NCBI GenBank assembly: GCA_037439465.1
Contig: JBBIVX010000006.1
Location: 44,147-108,146, forward strand
Source: Parasulfuritortus sp037439465
GTDB lineage: Bacteria; Pseudomonadota; Gammaproteobacteria; Burkholderiales; Thiobacillaceae
DNA: 64,000 bases
Direction: 5' to 3'
The translations under genes were made by a program, and so were the position numbers. The notes under the pieces were generated by a model. It made no database searches. It was not told the DNA's origin and saw only the letters and a list, made by a program, of their open reading frames with translations. The stretch's first letter is position 1. Each line of letters opens with the position of its first letter. Below, one piece after another: positions 25,828 through 40,760 of the stretch.

Positions 25828-26956
25828 TTGCCAGCCACCGTCCCCGCGCTACTCATGCTCGCCGACGGGTCGGTCTTCCGTGGCGATTCGGTCGGCGCAG
25901 AGGGCATCGGCGTCGGCGAGGTGGTGTTCAACACCTCCATGACCGGCTACCAGGAAATCCTCACCGATCCCTCCTATTGCCGGCAGATCGTCACCTTGAC
26001 CTATCCCCATATCGGTAATGTCGGTGTCAACCCCCAGGATGAGGAATCCGCACAGGTACATGCCGCCGGACTGATCGTCCGCGACCTGCCGTTCAGGGCC
26101 AGCAATTTCCGCCTGACCGAAACCCTGCCGGCCTACCTCAAGGCGCGCAACGTGGTCGCCATCGCCGGCATCGACACCCGCCGCCTGACCCGCCTGCTGC
26201 GCGAGCGCGGCACCCAAAACGGCTGCATCATGGCCGGTCATGTCGATCCGGCCGAGGCCCTGCGCCGGGCTCGGGCTTGCCCCGACATGACCGGCCAGGA
26301 CCTGGCCAAGGTGGTATCCCGCACACAGGTCGAGTCTTGGAGCGAAGGTGAGTGGTCCCTGGTCGGAGGCTTCGCTCCGCCGGCCCATGGGCACTACCAC
26401 GTGGTTGCCTACGATTTTGGCGTCAAGCGCAACATACTGCGTATGCTGAGCTCCCGCGGCTGCCGCGTCACCGTGGTGCCGGCCGCAACCTCCGCCGCCG
26501 AAGCGCTGGCGCTGGGACCGGATGGCATCTTCCTGTCCAATGGTCCGGGCGATCCGGAGCCTTGCACATACGCCATCAAGGCGATCCGGGAAATACTTGC
26601 GGCCGCTGTGCCCACCTATGGCATCTGCCTCGGCCACCAGTTGCTGGCCCTGGCCTCCGGTGCCCGCACCGTGAAGATGAAGTTCGGCCACCACGGCGCC
26701 AATCACCCGGTACAGGACATCGACAGCAAACGGGTGTTGATCACCAGCCAGAATCACGGCTTCGCCGTGGACGAGTCGTCGCTGCCGGCCACTCTGCGCC
26801 CGACCCATCGCTCGCTGTTCGATGGCAGCAACCAGGGGATCGCCCGCACCGACTGCCCGGCCTTCAGCTTTCAGGGCCACCCGGAGGCCAGTCCAGGCCC
26901 GCATGACGTCGGCTATCTGTTCGACCGTTTCGTCACCCTGATGCGAGAACGGCAAC

Positions 26957-26964
<8 letters not shown>
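25828..26964 (+). CDS. carA: Carbamoyl-phosphate synthase small subunit
   Basis: A 378-residue glutamine amidotransferase subunit that feeds ammonia to CarB for arginine and pyrimidine synthesis. It has the N-terminal MLADGSVFRGDSVGAEG and VVFNTSMTGYQEILTDPSY, and a class I amidotransferase domain with YGICLGHQLLALA (nucleophile Cys267), NHGFAVD and QGHPEASPGPHD (catalytic His and Glu). I choose a TTG start at 25828 because GGAG lies about six bases upstream. The first in-frame ATG at 25855 has no ribosome site and would trim nine residues. It overlaps carB by 8 bp. Confidence 0.95.
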
Positions 26965-30160
<3,196 letters not shown>

Positions 30161-30178
30161 GCAGGCGGAGGAATAAAC

Positions 30179-30655
30179 ATGCACAAGGTCCCATTGACCG
30201 TCACCGGCGCGGAACTGCTCAAGAACGAGTTGCAGCGTCTCAAATCCGTCGAGCGTCCCAAGGTCATAGCCGCCATTGCCGAAGCCCGTTCGCATGGCGA
30301 TTTGTCGGAAAACGCCGAATATGATGCCGCCAAGGAGAAACAGGGCTTCATCGAGGGCCGCATCAAGGAGCTTGAGGGCAAGCTGGCCAATGCCCAGATC
30401 ATCGACCCCCGTCACCTCGACGCCGAGGGTCGGGTGGTGTTCGGCGCCACCGTCGAACTGGTCGATGCCGAAACCGGCGACGAGGTCAAGTACCAGATCG
30501 TCGGCGACGACGAGGCCGACATCAAGGCGGGCAAGATATCGGTGTCCTCGCCCATCGCCCGCGCACTAATCGGCAAGTACGCCGGAGACGTGGCCGATGT
30601 GCATGCGCCGGGCGGCCTGCGCCACTATGAGATCATCGATGTCCATTACATCTAA
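30179..30655 (+). CDS. greA: Transcription elongation factor GreA
   Basis: A 158-residue factor that restarts backtracked RNA polymerase by stimulating transcript cleavage. The N-terminal coiled coil holds ARSHGDLSENAEYDAAKEKQ, with the acidic tip residues, and the C-terminal FKBP-like domain has VSSPIARALIGKYAGDV. It is exactly the usual length. GGAGG lies seven to eight bases before the ATG. It is 18 bp after carB, the common betaproteobacterial order. Confidence 0.97.
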   Translation: MHKVPLTVTGAELLKNELQRLKSVERPKVIAAIAEARSHGDLSENAEYDAAKEKQGFIEGRIKELEGKLANAQIIDPRHLDAEGRVVFGATVELVDAETGDEVKYQIVGDDEADIKAGKISVSSPIARALIGKYAGDVADVHAPGGLRHYEIIDVHYI

Positions 30656-30746
30656 AACTCGCAACGCAAGGACGTGACATAACTGCGCTCTTTCTGCCGC
30701 GCATTTAGATCACGCCGTATTTGTCACGCTTTTCTGGTTCCGCCTT

Positions 30747-31202
30747 ATGAAAAACCTTCCCGATCTTCTGGCCGCCTGGGCCGTCACCCTGTGGGTCGGT
30801 GGCCTGTGGGCCATCGGTTACCTGGCCGCGCCGACGCTGTTTTATCACCTCGACGACAGGATGCTGGCTGGCGCCCTGGCCGGCCGCCTGTTCACCTGGG
30901 TGGCCCTGCTCGGCATGGTCTGCGGCCTCTGGCTGTTGCTGTATCGGTTGTCCCGCTTTGGCGCGGCCGCACTGAAGCAGGGCTTTTTCTGGCTGGCGCT
31001 GGCGATGCTGCTCATGACCCTGGCGCAATATTTCGGCATCCAGCCCGTGCTGCAACAACTGAAGGATCAGGCCATGCCCCAGGACGTGATGCAAAGCTTG
31101 TTTCGTGACCGCTTCCGCACCTGGCACGGCATTTCCAGCATCGTTTACCTGATCGAGTCACTGCTCGGCCTCGTGTTGGTGGCCAAGCAAAACTCAAGGT
31201 AG
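30747..31202 (+). CDS. DUF4149 family membrane protein
   Basis: A 151-residue inner-membrane protein with four hydrophobic segments (about residues 5-32, 45-67, 78-98 and 128-147) and a short loop DRFRTWHGISSIVYLIESLLGL that is typical of DUF4149. No catalytic residues are evident and the function is unknown. The family is regularly found between greA/carB and yhbY/rlmE/ftsH in betaproteobacteria, as here. It is convergent with yhbY, the stops being 5 bp apart. Confidence 0.8.
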   Translation: MKNLPDLLAAWAVTLWVGGLWAIGYLAAPTLFYHLDDRMLAGALAGRLFTWVALLGMVCGLWLLLYRLSRFGAAALKQGFFWLALAMLLMTLAQYFGIQPVLQQLKDQAMPQDVMQSLFRDRFRTWHGISSIVYLIESLLGLVLVAKQNSR

Positions 31203-31207
31203 GGCGA

Positions 31208-31501
31208 TCACGGCAAAACCAGGCGAGGCGCCTCGGCGGGCCTGTAGATCAGCAGCAGCTTGCCTATGTGCTGCACGGAGGCGCAATCCAGTTGCTCGCA
31301 AATCGCCGCCAGCCAGGCTTCCCGTTCGCCACGGTCGTCGTTTAGGACGCGAATCTTGATCAGCTCATGGGCGACCAGGCTGTGGTCGATCTCATTCAAA
31401 ACCGCCGTGCTCAGGCCGGCGTTGCCGATCATGACCACCGGCTTGAGGCTGTGGGCCCGCGCCCTGAGAAATTTACGCTGGTCGGGCGTCAATTGCAGCA
31501 T
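31208..31501 (-). CDS. yhbY: YhbY/CRS1-CRM domain RNA-binding protein
   Basis: A 97-residue single CRM domain protein that associates with pre-50S particles. It opens LTPDQRKFLRARAHSLKPVVMIGNAGLS, with the family GNAGLS loop in place of GxxG, followed by LVAHELIKIRVLNDDRGER and a C-terminal GKLLLIYRP. It is divergent from rlmE with only 27 bp between the two start codons, so their promoters must overlap. Both act on the large ribosomal subunit. Confidence 0.92.
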   Translation of the reverse strand: MLQLTPDQRKFLRARAHSLKPVVMIGNAGLSTAVLNEIDHSLVAHELIKIRVLNDDRGEREAWLAAICEQLDCASVQHIGKLLLIYRPAEAPRLVLP

Positions 31502-31528
31502 AGGCTACTCCCAAAGCGGTGATATTAC

Positions 31529-32152
31529 ATGAAACGAAAAGCCAAAACCCACGCCTGGCATCAGCAGCATGTCAGCGACTTCTATGTACGCCAGGCCAAC
31601 GAGCAGGGCCTTCGTTCCCGCGCCGCCTTCAAGCTGATGGAGATCGACGACCGCGACCGGCTGCTCCGCCCCGGACTTACCGTGGTCGATCTGGGTTGCG
31701 CGCCAGGCGGCTGGTGCCAGGTGGCGGCGACAAGGATGCACGGGCGGGGCCGTCTCGTCGGGGTCGACATGCTGGAGATGAAACCCGTGGCGGGCGTGAC
31801 CTTCATCCAGGGCGACTTCAGCGCCGACGCCATCCTGCCCGAGTTGGCGGCGGCGGGCATCGGCAAGGGGGTGGACCTTGTACTCAGCGACATGGCCCCC
31901 AATATAAGTGGCATTGATGCCGCCGATCAGGCGAAAAGCTATTATCTGGCCGAATTAGCCCTGGATTTCGCCCGCCAGCACCTGAAAGCGGAAGGCGATT
32001 TTCTGGTGAAAGTCTTCCAGGGTGCGGGGTTCGAGGACTACATGCGGCAGATGCGGGCCGTTTTTCGCACGGTGGCGGCACGCAAACCCAAGGCCTCGCG
32101 CGACCGCAGCCGGGAGGTCTATCTGCTTGGGCGGGGCCTGCGCATTGCCTGA
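31529..32152 (+). CDS. rlmE: 23S rRNA (uridine-2'-O-)-methyltransferase RlmE
   Basis: A 207-residue SAM-dependent methyltransferase (FtsJ/RrmJ) that methylates U2552 in the 23S A-loop. It has the SAM motif VVDLGCAPGGWCQVAA and the catalytic K-D-K-E elements: Lys in RSRAAFKLMEI, Asp in LVLSDMAPNISG, Lys in GDFLVKVFQG and Glu in SREVYLLGRG. It is the standard length and lies upstream of ftsH, the classical heat-shock pairing. Confidence 0.96.
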   Translation: MKRKAKTHAWHQQHVSDFYVRQANEQGLRSRAAFKLMEIDDRDRLLRPGLTVVDLGCAPGGWCQVAATRMHGRGRLVGVDMLEMKPVAGVTFIQGDFSADAILPELAAAGIGKGVDLVLSDMAPNISGIDAADQAKSYYLAELALDFARQHLKAEGDFLVKVFQGAGFEDYMRQMRAVFRTVAARKPKASRDRSREVYLLGRGLRIA

Positions 32153-32216
32153 ACGAACCGTTTCGGATAGGGTCCGAGTTAATTACTGAGTTGCGACTGA
32201 AGGCAAAGGAACCGAG

Positions 32217-34106
<1,890 letters not shown>

Positions 34107-34110
34107 TTTG

Positions 34111-34962
34111 GTGAGAAGAGAGGCGGGAGGTGTGGGGGGCCCACCCCTGCTCCTCACCCCCCGCTGCTCACTATCAGCCGGTGCCCGCCCGCTGGTCATG
34201 GGCATCGTCAACGTCACCCCGGATTCGTTTTCCGACGGCGGCCGTTTCATCGAATCCCGATCCGCCATCGCCCACGCCCACGAGCTGGTCGAAGAGGGTG
34301 CCGACATACTCGACATCGGCGGCGAATCGACCCGGCCCGGCGCCCAGCCGGTTTCCTTGCAGGAAGAACTAGAGCGCGTCATGCCGGTGCTGAACGGCGC
34401 GCTCACCTTGGGCGTGCCAGTGTCGGTAGACACCATGAAGCCCGCCGTCATGCAGGCTGCCATCGCGGCCGGAGCGGCCATGATCAATGACGTCTATGGT
34501 TTCCGTGCGCCCGGCGCCTGGAAGGCCGTCGCGGACAGCGACTGCGCCCTTTGTGTCATGCACATGCTGGGCAAGCCGCGCACCATGCAGGAGGCCCCCC
34601 GCTACGACGATGTGGCGACCGAGGTCGAGGCCTTTCTCGCCGGCCGTCTGGCCGCAGCCGAGGCGGCCGGCATCGACCGGGCACGACTGTTCATCGACCC
34701 TGGCTTTGGTTTTGGCAAGACCCTGGACCATAATCTCGCCCTGATGCGCACCCTGCCCCGGCTGGCCAGGCTGGCGCCGGTACTCATCGGGGTGTCGAGA
34801 AAACGGATGATAGGCGCGCTCACCGGCAGAGACATTCAGGACCGTCTGGCGGGCAGTCTGGCAGCGGCGATCCGGGCGGTGGAAAATGGCGCCGCCATCG
34901 TCCGGGTGCATGATGTAAAACAGACCGTGGACGCATTGAAGGTTTGGGAGGCAACACGATGA
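34111..34962 (+). CDS. folP: Dihydropteroate synthase
   Basis: A 283-residue TIM-barrel enzyme joining p-aminobenzoate to the pterin pyrophosphate in folate synthesis, the target of sulfonamides. Signatures are VMGIVNVTPDSFSDGG, DILDIGGESTRPGAQP, INDVYGF, FIDPGFGFGKTLDHN, IGVSRKRMIG and the C-terminal RVHDVKQTVDALKV. The start is uncertain: a GTG at 34111 (GAGG nine bases upstream) gives the normal length, while a second GTG at 34132 is also in frame. The stop overlaps the glmM start as ATGA. Confidence 0.94.
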   Translation: MRREAGGVGGPPLLLTPRCSLSAGARPLVMGIVNVTPDSFSDGGRFIESRSAIAHAHELVEEGADILDIGGESTRPGAQPVSLQEELERVMPVLNGALTLGVPVSVDTMKPAVMQAAIAAGAAMINDVYGFRAPGAWKAVADSDCALCVMHMLGKPRTMQEAPRYDDVATEVEAFLAGRLAAAEAAGIDRARLFIDPGFGFGKTLDHNLALMRTLPRLARLAPVLIGVSRKRMIGALTGRDIQDRLAGSLAAAIRAVENGAAIVRVHDVKQTVDALKVWEATR

Positions 34963-36344
34963 GCAGAAAATATTTCGGAACCGACGGCGTGCGCGGCAGG
35001 GTGGGTGAAGCGCCCATTACCCCGGATTTCGTCATGCGCCTGGGCTATGCCGCCGGCAAGGTGCTGGCGGCGGCGGAACATGAGGCGCTGCACGGTGAGC
35101 GGCCGGCAGTGCTGATCGGCAAGGACACCCGGGTTTCGGGTTATATGCTCGAATCGGCACTCGAAGCCGGCTTCACCGCCGCCGGCGTGGATGTGCGTCT
35201 GAGCGGCCCGCTGCCGACCCCAGGCATCGCCTACCTGACGCGGGCGCTGCGTCTGTCTGCTGGCGTGGTCATTTCCGCCTCACACAATCCCTACGACGAC
35301 AACGGCATCAAGTTCTTCTCCGCCACCGGTTGCAAATTGCCGGATGAGACCGAACTGGCGATCGAGGCCGCCCTCGATCAGCCGATGCGCAGCGCGCACT
35401 CCAAAGGGCTTGGCAAGGTCAGGCGGATCGACGATGCCGCCGGCCGCTACATCGAATTCTGCAAGGCCACCTTCCCCCATGACATGGACCTGCGCGGCCT
35501 CAAACTGGTGGTCGATTGCGCCAACGGCGCCAGCTACCACGTCGCGCCACCGGTGTTTCACGAACTGGGCGCCGACGTCATCGCCATCGCCAACATGCCG
35601 GACGGCTTCAATATCAACCACCTCTGCGGCGCGACCCATGCCGAGACCCTGGCCAAGGCAGTGCGCCGCCATCATGCCGACGCCGGCATCGCCCTCGACG
35701 GCGACGGCGACCGCCTGATCATGGTTGACCGCAATGGCGAAATCGCCGACGGCGACCGGCTGCTTTATGCCATTGCCCGCCATCGGCTCGAAAACGGCTG
35801 GCTCAAGGGCGGCGTAGTTGGCACCTTGATGACCAACCTTGGCGCCGAGACGGCTCTCAGAAAACTGGGCTGTGACTTCCGCCGGGCCAAGGTGGGCGAC
35901 CGCTACGTCCTGGAGATGCTGCAGGAACATGGCTGGCAACTGGGCGGCGAGACCTCCGGCCACATCCTTTGCCTGGACCGCCATACCACCGGCGACGGCA
36001 TCGTTTCGGCCTTGCAGGTTCTTGCCGCACTACGCCGCTCCGGCCGCGACCTGGCTGATATCATTCGCGATTGCCCGGTCTTTCCTCAGGTGCTGATCAA
36101 CGTGCCGGTAACGCGTGGCTTCAAGCTCAATGGTCAACCGGAAGTCAGCGGCGCGGTCGGGGCGGTGGAGGCCGAGCTCGGCGACAGCGGCCGGGTGGTG
36201 CTGCGCCCCTCCGGCACCGAGCCGCTGATTCGGGTGATGGTGGAAGGCCGCGACTCGGACCAGGTCAATCGCTGCGCCGAACGGATCGCCACGGCGGTCA
36301 GAGCCGCGGCGGAAACCGGGCCGGTAACCGCCGAGGGCGCGTAA
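34959..36344 (+). CDS. glmM: Phosphoglucosamine mutase
   Basis: A 461-residue enzyme converting glucosamine 6-phosphate to glucosamine 1-phosphate for peptidoglycan and lipopolysaccharide. It opens SRKYFGTDGVRGRVGEAPIT, and has the phosphoserine loop VISASHNPYDDNGIKFF, the metal loop ALDGDGDRLIMVD, the sugar-binding GGETSGHI and the phosphate-binding RPSGTEPLIRVMVEG. It overlaps folP by four bases (ATGA), the usual folP-glmM pairing. Confidence 0.97.
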   Translation: MSRKYFGTDGVRGRVGEAPITPDFVMRLGYAAGKVLAAAEHEALHGERPAVLIGKDTRVSGYMLESALEAGFTAAGVDVRLSGPLPTPGIAYLTRALRLSAGVVISASHNPYDDNGIKFFSATGCKLPDETELAIEAALDQPMRSAHSKGLGKVRRIDDAAGRYIEFCKATFPHDMDLRGLKLVVDCANGASYHVAPPVFHELGADVIAIANMPDGFNINHLCGATHAETLAKAVRRHHADAGIALDGDGDRLIMVDRNGEIADGDRLLYAIARHRLENGWLKGGVVGTLMTNLGAETALRKLGCDFRRAKVGDRYVLEMLQEHGWQLGGETSGHILCLDRHTTGDGIVSALQVLAALRRSGRDLADIIRDCPVFPQVLINVPVTRGFKLNGQPEVSGAVGAVEAELGDSGRVVLRPSGTEPLIRVMVEGRDSDQVNRCAERIATAVRAAAETGPVTAEGA

Positions 36345-36413
36345 TCGCTTATAATCATGGGCTGCCGGCAGGTGTTGCCGGCATCTGGAGTCGCCAACTC
36401 ACAGGAGCCCGTC

Positions 36414-37052
36414 ATGTTCAGCCGTATGATGCCCCAGCGCAGTGAATTCTATGACCTGCTCACATCGCATACCGACAGATTGACCGCGGCCGCCAATGCC
36501 GTGCTTCGCTTGGTCAACGCCCTCGGTACCAATACGGCGGAAACGGGTGCGCTGATCAAAGAAGTCGACCTGAACGAACAGAGCGGTGACAAGATCAAGC
36601 TCGACTTGGTGAAATTGCTGCACAAGTCGTTCATCACCCCTATCAGCCGTGACGATATCCATACCCTGGCCCTGGAACTGGACAAGGTGCTGGATGCCCT
36701 GCAAGACGTGGCGACCGCCGTGAGCATGTTCCACATCCAGGATTCGACGCCAGAAGCGCGCGAATTGGCCTCCCTCGGAGCCGATGCCTGCCAGCGCTTG
36801 AATCGCGCCGTGATCGCCCTGTCCGACAAGGCGCGCAGGCAGGACGCCGCCATCTTGTGTCAGGAAATCGATGCCATCGAGACCAAGGCCGACAAGGTGT
36901 TGCGTAAAGCCGTCACCCGTCTTTTCGAGAGCGAGGGTGACATCTGGGCGGCGATGAAGTTGAAGGAGTTCTACTTTTTACTGGAGAACGTGCTCGACTA
37001 CTGCGAAGACGCATCCAAGACCATCGAAGGCATACTCATCGACAACGCCTGA
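36414..37052 (+). CDS. DUF47/PhoU-like accessory protein of PiT phosphate transporter
   Basis: A 212-residue all-helical protein of the DUF47 (TIGR00153-like) family. It opens MMPQRSEFYDLLTSHTDRL and has repeated acidic E-x3-D helices (LIKEVDLNEQSGDKIKLDLVKLL, ISRDDIHTLALELDKVLDALQDVA, EIDAIETKADKVLRKAVTRLF), the metal-binding pattern of PhoU-like proteins. AGGAG lies eight bases before the ATG. It sits 2 bp upstream of a PiT transporter, and the pair is a common low-affinity phosphate uptake unit in which this protein is thought to regulate the channel. A TATAAT at 36350-36355 may be its promoter, although no -35 is clear. Confidence 0.9.
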   Translation: MFSRMMPQRSEFYDLLTSHTDRLTAAANAVLRLVNALGTNTAETGALIKEVDLNEQSGDKIKLDLVKLLHKSFITPISRDDIHTLALELDKVLDALQDVATAVSMFHIQDSTPEARELASLGADACQRLNRAVIALSDKARRQDAAILCQEIDAIETKADKVLRKAVTRLFESEGDIWAAMKLKEFYFLLENVLDYCEDASKTIEGILIDNA

Positions 37053-37054
37053 TC

Positions 37055-38068
37055 ATGGAAGGCCTCACCATAAGTCTGTGGATCCTGGTCGTACTGATCG
37101 TCGTCGCGCTGGCGTTCGACTTCATGAACGGCTTTCACGATGGCGCCAACTCCATCTCCACCATCGTCGCCACCGGCGTGCTCACCCCCAGGCAGGCGGT
37201 GTTGTTCGCCTCGTTTTTCAATTTCGCCGCCCTCTGGGTATTCCACCTCAAGGTCGCCGCCACCATCGGCAAAGGCACGGTCGATCCCAATTTCGTCGAT
37301 TATTACGTGATCTTCGGCGCCCTCTGCGGGGCGCTCGCCTGGAACATCATCACCTGGCTTTACGGTATTCCCTCTTCATCCTCCCACGCCCTAGTCGGCG
37401 GACTGGTTGGCTCCACGGTCGCCAAGGCCGGCGGCCTCACCCCTATCATCTGGAGCGGTTTCGGCAAGATACTGCTGTTCATCATCGTGTCGCCCTTCAT
37501 CGGCTTTCTGCTCGGTGGCCTTTTTATGGTGCTGGTGGCCTGGCTGTTCCGCAATCAGCCTCCGGTGCAGGTGGGACGATGGTTCAAATATGGCCAACTG
37601 CTGGCCTCCGGGGCCTATAGTCTGGCCCATGGCGGTAACGACGCGCAAAAGACCATAGGCATCATCTGGCTGCTGCTGATCAGTGCCGGGGCGGCGACCG
37701 CCGACGTCAAGACCCTGCCCGCCTGGGTGATCTACTCGTGTTATTTGGCGATCGCGCTGGGCACCTATCTGGGCGGTTGGCGCATCGTCAAGACCATGGG
37801 CACCAAGATCACCAAGCTCAACACAGTCAGCGGCTCCTGCGCCTCGCTGGGCGGCGCCGTCAGTCTGGGACTCGCTACCCTGGGCGGTATTCCGGTCTCC
37901 ACCACCCACACCATCGCTGGCGCCATCGCCGGGGCCGGCGCCGCCCACAACATGAAACGGGTGCGCTGGGACATCACCCTCAATCTGGCGGTGGCCTGGG
38001 TGCTGACGATCCCGGCCAGCGCCCTGATCGCCGCCATATTCTGGTGGCTGGGCACCCACTTTCTGTAG
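37055..38068 (+). CDS. Inorganic phosphate transporter, PiT family
   Basis: A 337-residue inner-membrane permease with about ten helices. The two inverted PiT signatures are present: FDFMNGFHDGANSISTIVATG near the N-terminus and YSLAHGGNDAQKTIGIIW in the second half. Also seen are PSSSSHALVGGLVGS and its counterpart IPVSTTHTIAGAIAGAGAA. It takes up metal-phosphate using the proton gradient. It begins 2 bp after the DUF47 gene stop, so the two are one unit. Confidence 0.94.
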   Translation: MEGLTISLWILVVLIVVALAFDFMNGFHDGANSISTIVATGVLTPRQAVLFASFFNFAALWVFHLKVAATIGKGTVDPNFVDYYVIFGALCGALAWNIITWLYGIPSSSSHALVGGLVGSTVAKAGGLTPIIWSGFGKILLFIIVSPFIGFLLGGLFMVLVAWLFRNQPPVQVGRWFKYGQLLASGAYSLAHGGNDAQKTIGIIWLLLISAGAATADVKTLPAWVIYSCYLAIALGTYLGGWRIVKTMGTKITKLNTVSGSCASLGGAVSLGLATLGGIPVSTTHTIAGAIAGAGAAHNMKRVRWDITLNLAVAWVLTIPASALIAAIFWWLGTHFL

Positions 38069-38174
38069 GGCAGCTCAGGCCGCCGACTTGCGCGCGTGGC
38101 CATGGCCCATCACAATCCGCCTGGAAAAAGAACCGCGGCGCGCTTGTCCCGCAAAACTCAGGAAGGTAGCCATA

Positions 38175-40760
38175 ATGCGTCGATGCCCGCTCTTCTGTCT
38201 GTCCAGTCTGTGGCTTTTCGCCCTGGCGGCCTGTTCCGGCGGTGGCGGCAACGGCGGCACCGCCACTGGCACGGTAAGCATCAGTGGCCGCATACTCGCG
38301 CCGGCCTATATCGCGGTGGACACCGACAGCAACGATCCACAGTCCCCCTATGCCGCAAACAACAGCCTGGCCACGGCCCAGGTCATCGCCAACCCGGTCA
38401 TGGCAGAGGGCTTTGTCGCCGCCACGCCGACCGGCATACAGGGCAGCCGTTTCGCCAGCAGCGCCGATAGCGACGACTTCTATGCCGTGGACCTGGCGGC
38501 GGGACAAGCCGTCGTCCTGGAAGTCGCGGACCCGGCCCTGGCGGATATCGATCTGGCCCTTTATGACGCGGGCGGCGCCCTGATCGATGCCTCGGTGGGA
38601 GTCTCCCGTTTCGAGAACGTCGTGGCCGCAGCGGGGGGGAGGTATTTCGTGCGCGTCAATGCCTACGCCGGTCATTCCAATTACGTCCTGATGGTGGGGA
38701 CCGGGACGACGCCGGCCGCCAGCCTCAACCTCGCCGCCGAGTTCGTGCCGGGCGAGGCGATCGTGCACTTCGGCGCCGTCGCCGGCCAGATCGGGGCCAC
38801 GGCCGCCAAACTCGGGTTGAACATCAAGGCAGGCGACGGCGACCGGCCGCAGTTGGTTTCACTGGCCGGAGTGCAGGCGGCCGGCGCGTTTACCACCGCA
38901 CCCGCGCCGCTCGCCGACACCCGCCTGACCGCGGTACAGGCGGCGAAACTGGATACCCTCTACCAAGTGAAGGCCCTGCGCGCGCGTACCGACGTAAAAA
39001 GCGCCGATCCAAATTACCGGGTCATGCCGCTGAAGACGCCGAACGACCCCTACTACCGGCTGCAATGGCATTACCCGCTCATCAATCTGCCCCAGGCCTG
39101 GGACATCACCACCGGCACACCGGCCTCGGGGATGGTGGTCGTGGCCGTGGTCGATACCGGGGTATTTCTCGCCCATGCGGACCTGTCAGCCTCCTTGTTG
39201 CGCGACGGCGGCGGCAACGTGGTGGGCTACGACTTTGTCAGTAATACGGCCTCCGCCAACGATGGTGACGGCATCGACGCCAACCCGGACGACCCCGGCG
39301 ACGAGAGCACGCCGGGGTCCAGTTCCTGGCACGGCACCCACGTGGCCGGCACCATCGCCGCGGCGAGCGACAACGGTGTCGGCGTGGCCGGCGTCGCCGC
39401 CGGCGCCCGTATCATGCCGGTGCGGGTACTTGGCAAGGGTGGCGGAACCACTTACGACGTCATCCAGGGCATACGCTATGCAGCCGGCCTGAGCAATGAT
39501 TCCGGCCGCCTGCCAGCGCGCCGGGCCGACATCATCAACATGAGCCTGGGCTGTCAGAATTGTTACGTGGCGGCGCAACAGACGCTGCTCAACGAGGTGC
39601 GCAACGCCGGCGTCATCGTCATCGCCGCGGCGGGCAACGAAAACTCCGGCCAACCCGGTTACCCGGCCGCCTATGATGGCGTGGTCTCGGTCAGTGCGGT
39701 CGGCCTGAACCGCGACCGGACCCCGTACTCCAACTTTGGTGCCACGGTAGACGTGGCAGCGCCGGGCGGCGATACCACCCTCGACCTGAACGGTGACGGC
39801 TATGGTGACGGCGTGCTCAGCACCTTGGTCGGCGCCGGTCTCACCTCCGACTACAAGTTCTACCAAGGCACCTCGATGGCGGCCCCCCACATGAGCGGCG
39901 TGGTGGCGCTGATGAAGGCCGTCCACCCCGGACTGACACCCGGCGACCTGGATGCCCTGCTGGCCAGCGGCGCCATCACCACCGATCTCGGCGCGGTCGG
40001 GCGTGACGACCTCTTCGGCTGGGGCCTGATCGACGCCGCCAAAGCGGTAGTCGAGGCGCGCCGGCTGGCCTCAGGCACGGCCGTGGCGACGCTGGCCGCC
40101 GACCCCGGACGACTGGATTTCGGCAGCACGCTCATCACCTCGACCCTGACCCTCGCCAAGCTGGGCAGTGGCCCCCTGGCGGTGACGACGGTGAGCGGCA
40201 ACGCCGCCTGGCTGTCGGTGGCGGCGGCCAGCCTCGATGCCGACCACCTTGGCAGTTACCGCGTCAGCGTCAATCGCGCCGGTCTACCGGCCGGAACCTA
40301 TGCCGCGACACTGACCGTGGCCAGCAACGCCGGCAGCCAAATCATCATACCGATCTCGATGACGGTGGCGACCGGCGTGGCCAGGGCGAACACCGGCCAA
40401 TATTGGATATTGCTGATGGATAGCGACTACAACCTGGTCCAACAAGTGAACCTGGCGGGCAACAGCGGCCACTACGATTTTCAGTTCAACGACCTGCCCA
40501 AGGGCTTCTACTACCTCTTTGCCGGGACGGATTCTGACTGGGACGACCTCATCTGCGACGACGGCGAGGTCTGCGGCGCCTATCCGACCTTGGGCGAACC
40601 GCTACTCATCGATGCCAGCTCCGATCGCTCCGGTATCGACTTCAGTGTCGGTTTCAGTTCCAGTCCCAGCGCTCTGGCATCGTCACCGGCAGAGGGCGCG
40701 CCCGGCTACCGGCACACCGGCGGCGCATTCAGGAAAGGGGTGGCTCGTGTCAAAGACTAA
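38175..40760 (+). CDS. Subtilisin-like (S8) serine protease, lipoprotein, with PPC and propeptide regions
   Basis: An 861-residue secreted protease anchored as a lipoprotein (signal FALAAC followed by a Gly/Ser linker). In order come a pre-peptidase PPC domain (DSDDFYAVDLAAGQAVVLEV and YFVRVNAYAGHSNYVL), a fervidolysin-like propeptide (FVPGEAIVHF to DVKSADPNYRVMP), and the S8 domain with Asp327 in VAVVDTGVF, His386 in WHGTHVAGTIAA, oxyanion Asn488 in AAAGNENSG and Ser567 in GTSMAAPHMSG. A C-terminal beta domain with a Ser-rich end follows. The catalytic set is complete. AGGAAGG precedes the chosen ATG. The last codons overlap a PrcB-like lipoprotein gene, a pairing seen in dentilisin-type protease complexes. 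Confidence 0.9.
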   Translation: MRRCPLFCLSSLWLFALAACSGGGGNGGTATGTVSISGRILAPAYIAVDTDSNDPQSPYAANNSLATAQVIANPVMAEGFVAATPTGIQGSRFASSADSDDFYAVDLAAGQAVVLEVADPALADIDLALYDAGGALIDASVGVSRFENVVAAAGGRYFVRVNAYAGHSNYVLMVGTGTTPAASLNLAAEFVPGEAIVHFGAVAGQIGATAAKLGLNIKAGDGDRPQLVSLAGVQAAGAFTTAPAPLADTRLTAVQAAKLDTLYQVKALRARTDVKSADPNYRVMPLKTPNDPYYRLQWHYPLINLPQAWDITTGTPASGMVVVAVVDTGVFLAHADLSASLLRDGGGNVVGYDFVSNTASANDGDGIDANPDDPGDESTPGSSSWHGTHVAGTIAAASDNGVGVAGVAAGARIMPVRVLGKGGGTTYDVIQGIRYAAGLSNDSGRLPARRADIINMSLGCQNCYVAAQQTLLNEVRNAGVIVIAAAGNENSGQPGYPAAYDGVVSVSAVGLNRDRTPYSNFGATVDVAAPGGDTTLDLNGDGYGDGVLSTLVGAGLTSDYKFYQGTSMAAPHMSGVVALMKAVHPGLTPGDLDALLASGAITTDLGAVGRDDLFGWGLIDAAKAVVEARRLASGTAVATLAADPGRLDFGSTLITSTLTLAKLGSGPLAVTTVSGNAAWLSVAAASLDADHLGSYRVSVNRAGLPAGTYAATLTVASNAGSQIIIPISMTVATGVARANTGQYWILLMDSDYNLVQQVNLAGNSGHYDFQFNDLPKGFYYLFAGTDSDWDDLICDDGEVCGAYPTLGEPLLIDASSDRSGIDFSVGFSSSPSALASSPAEGAPGYRHTGGAFRKGVARVKD

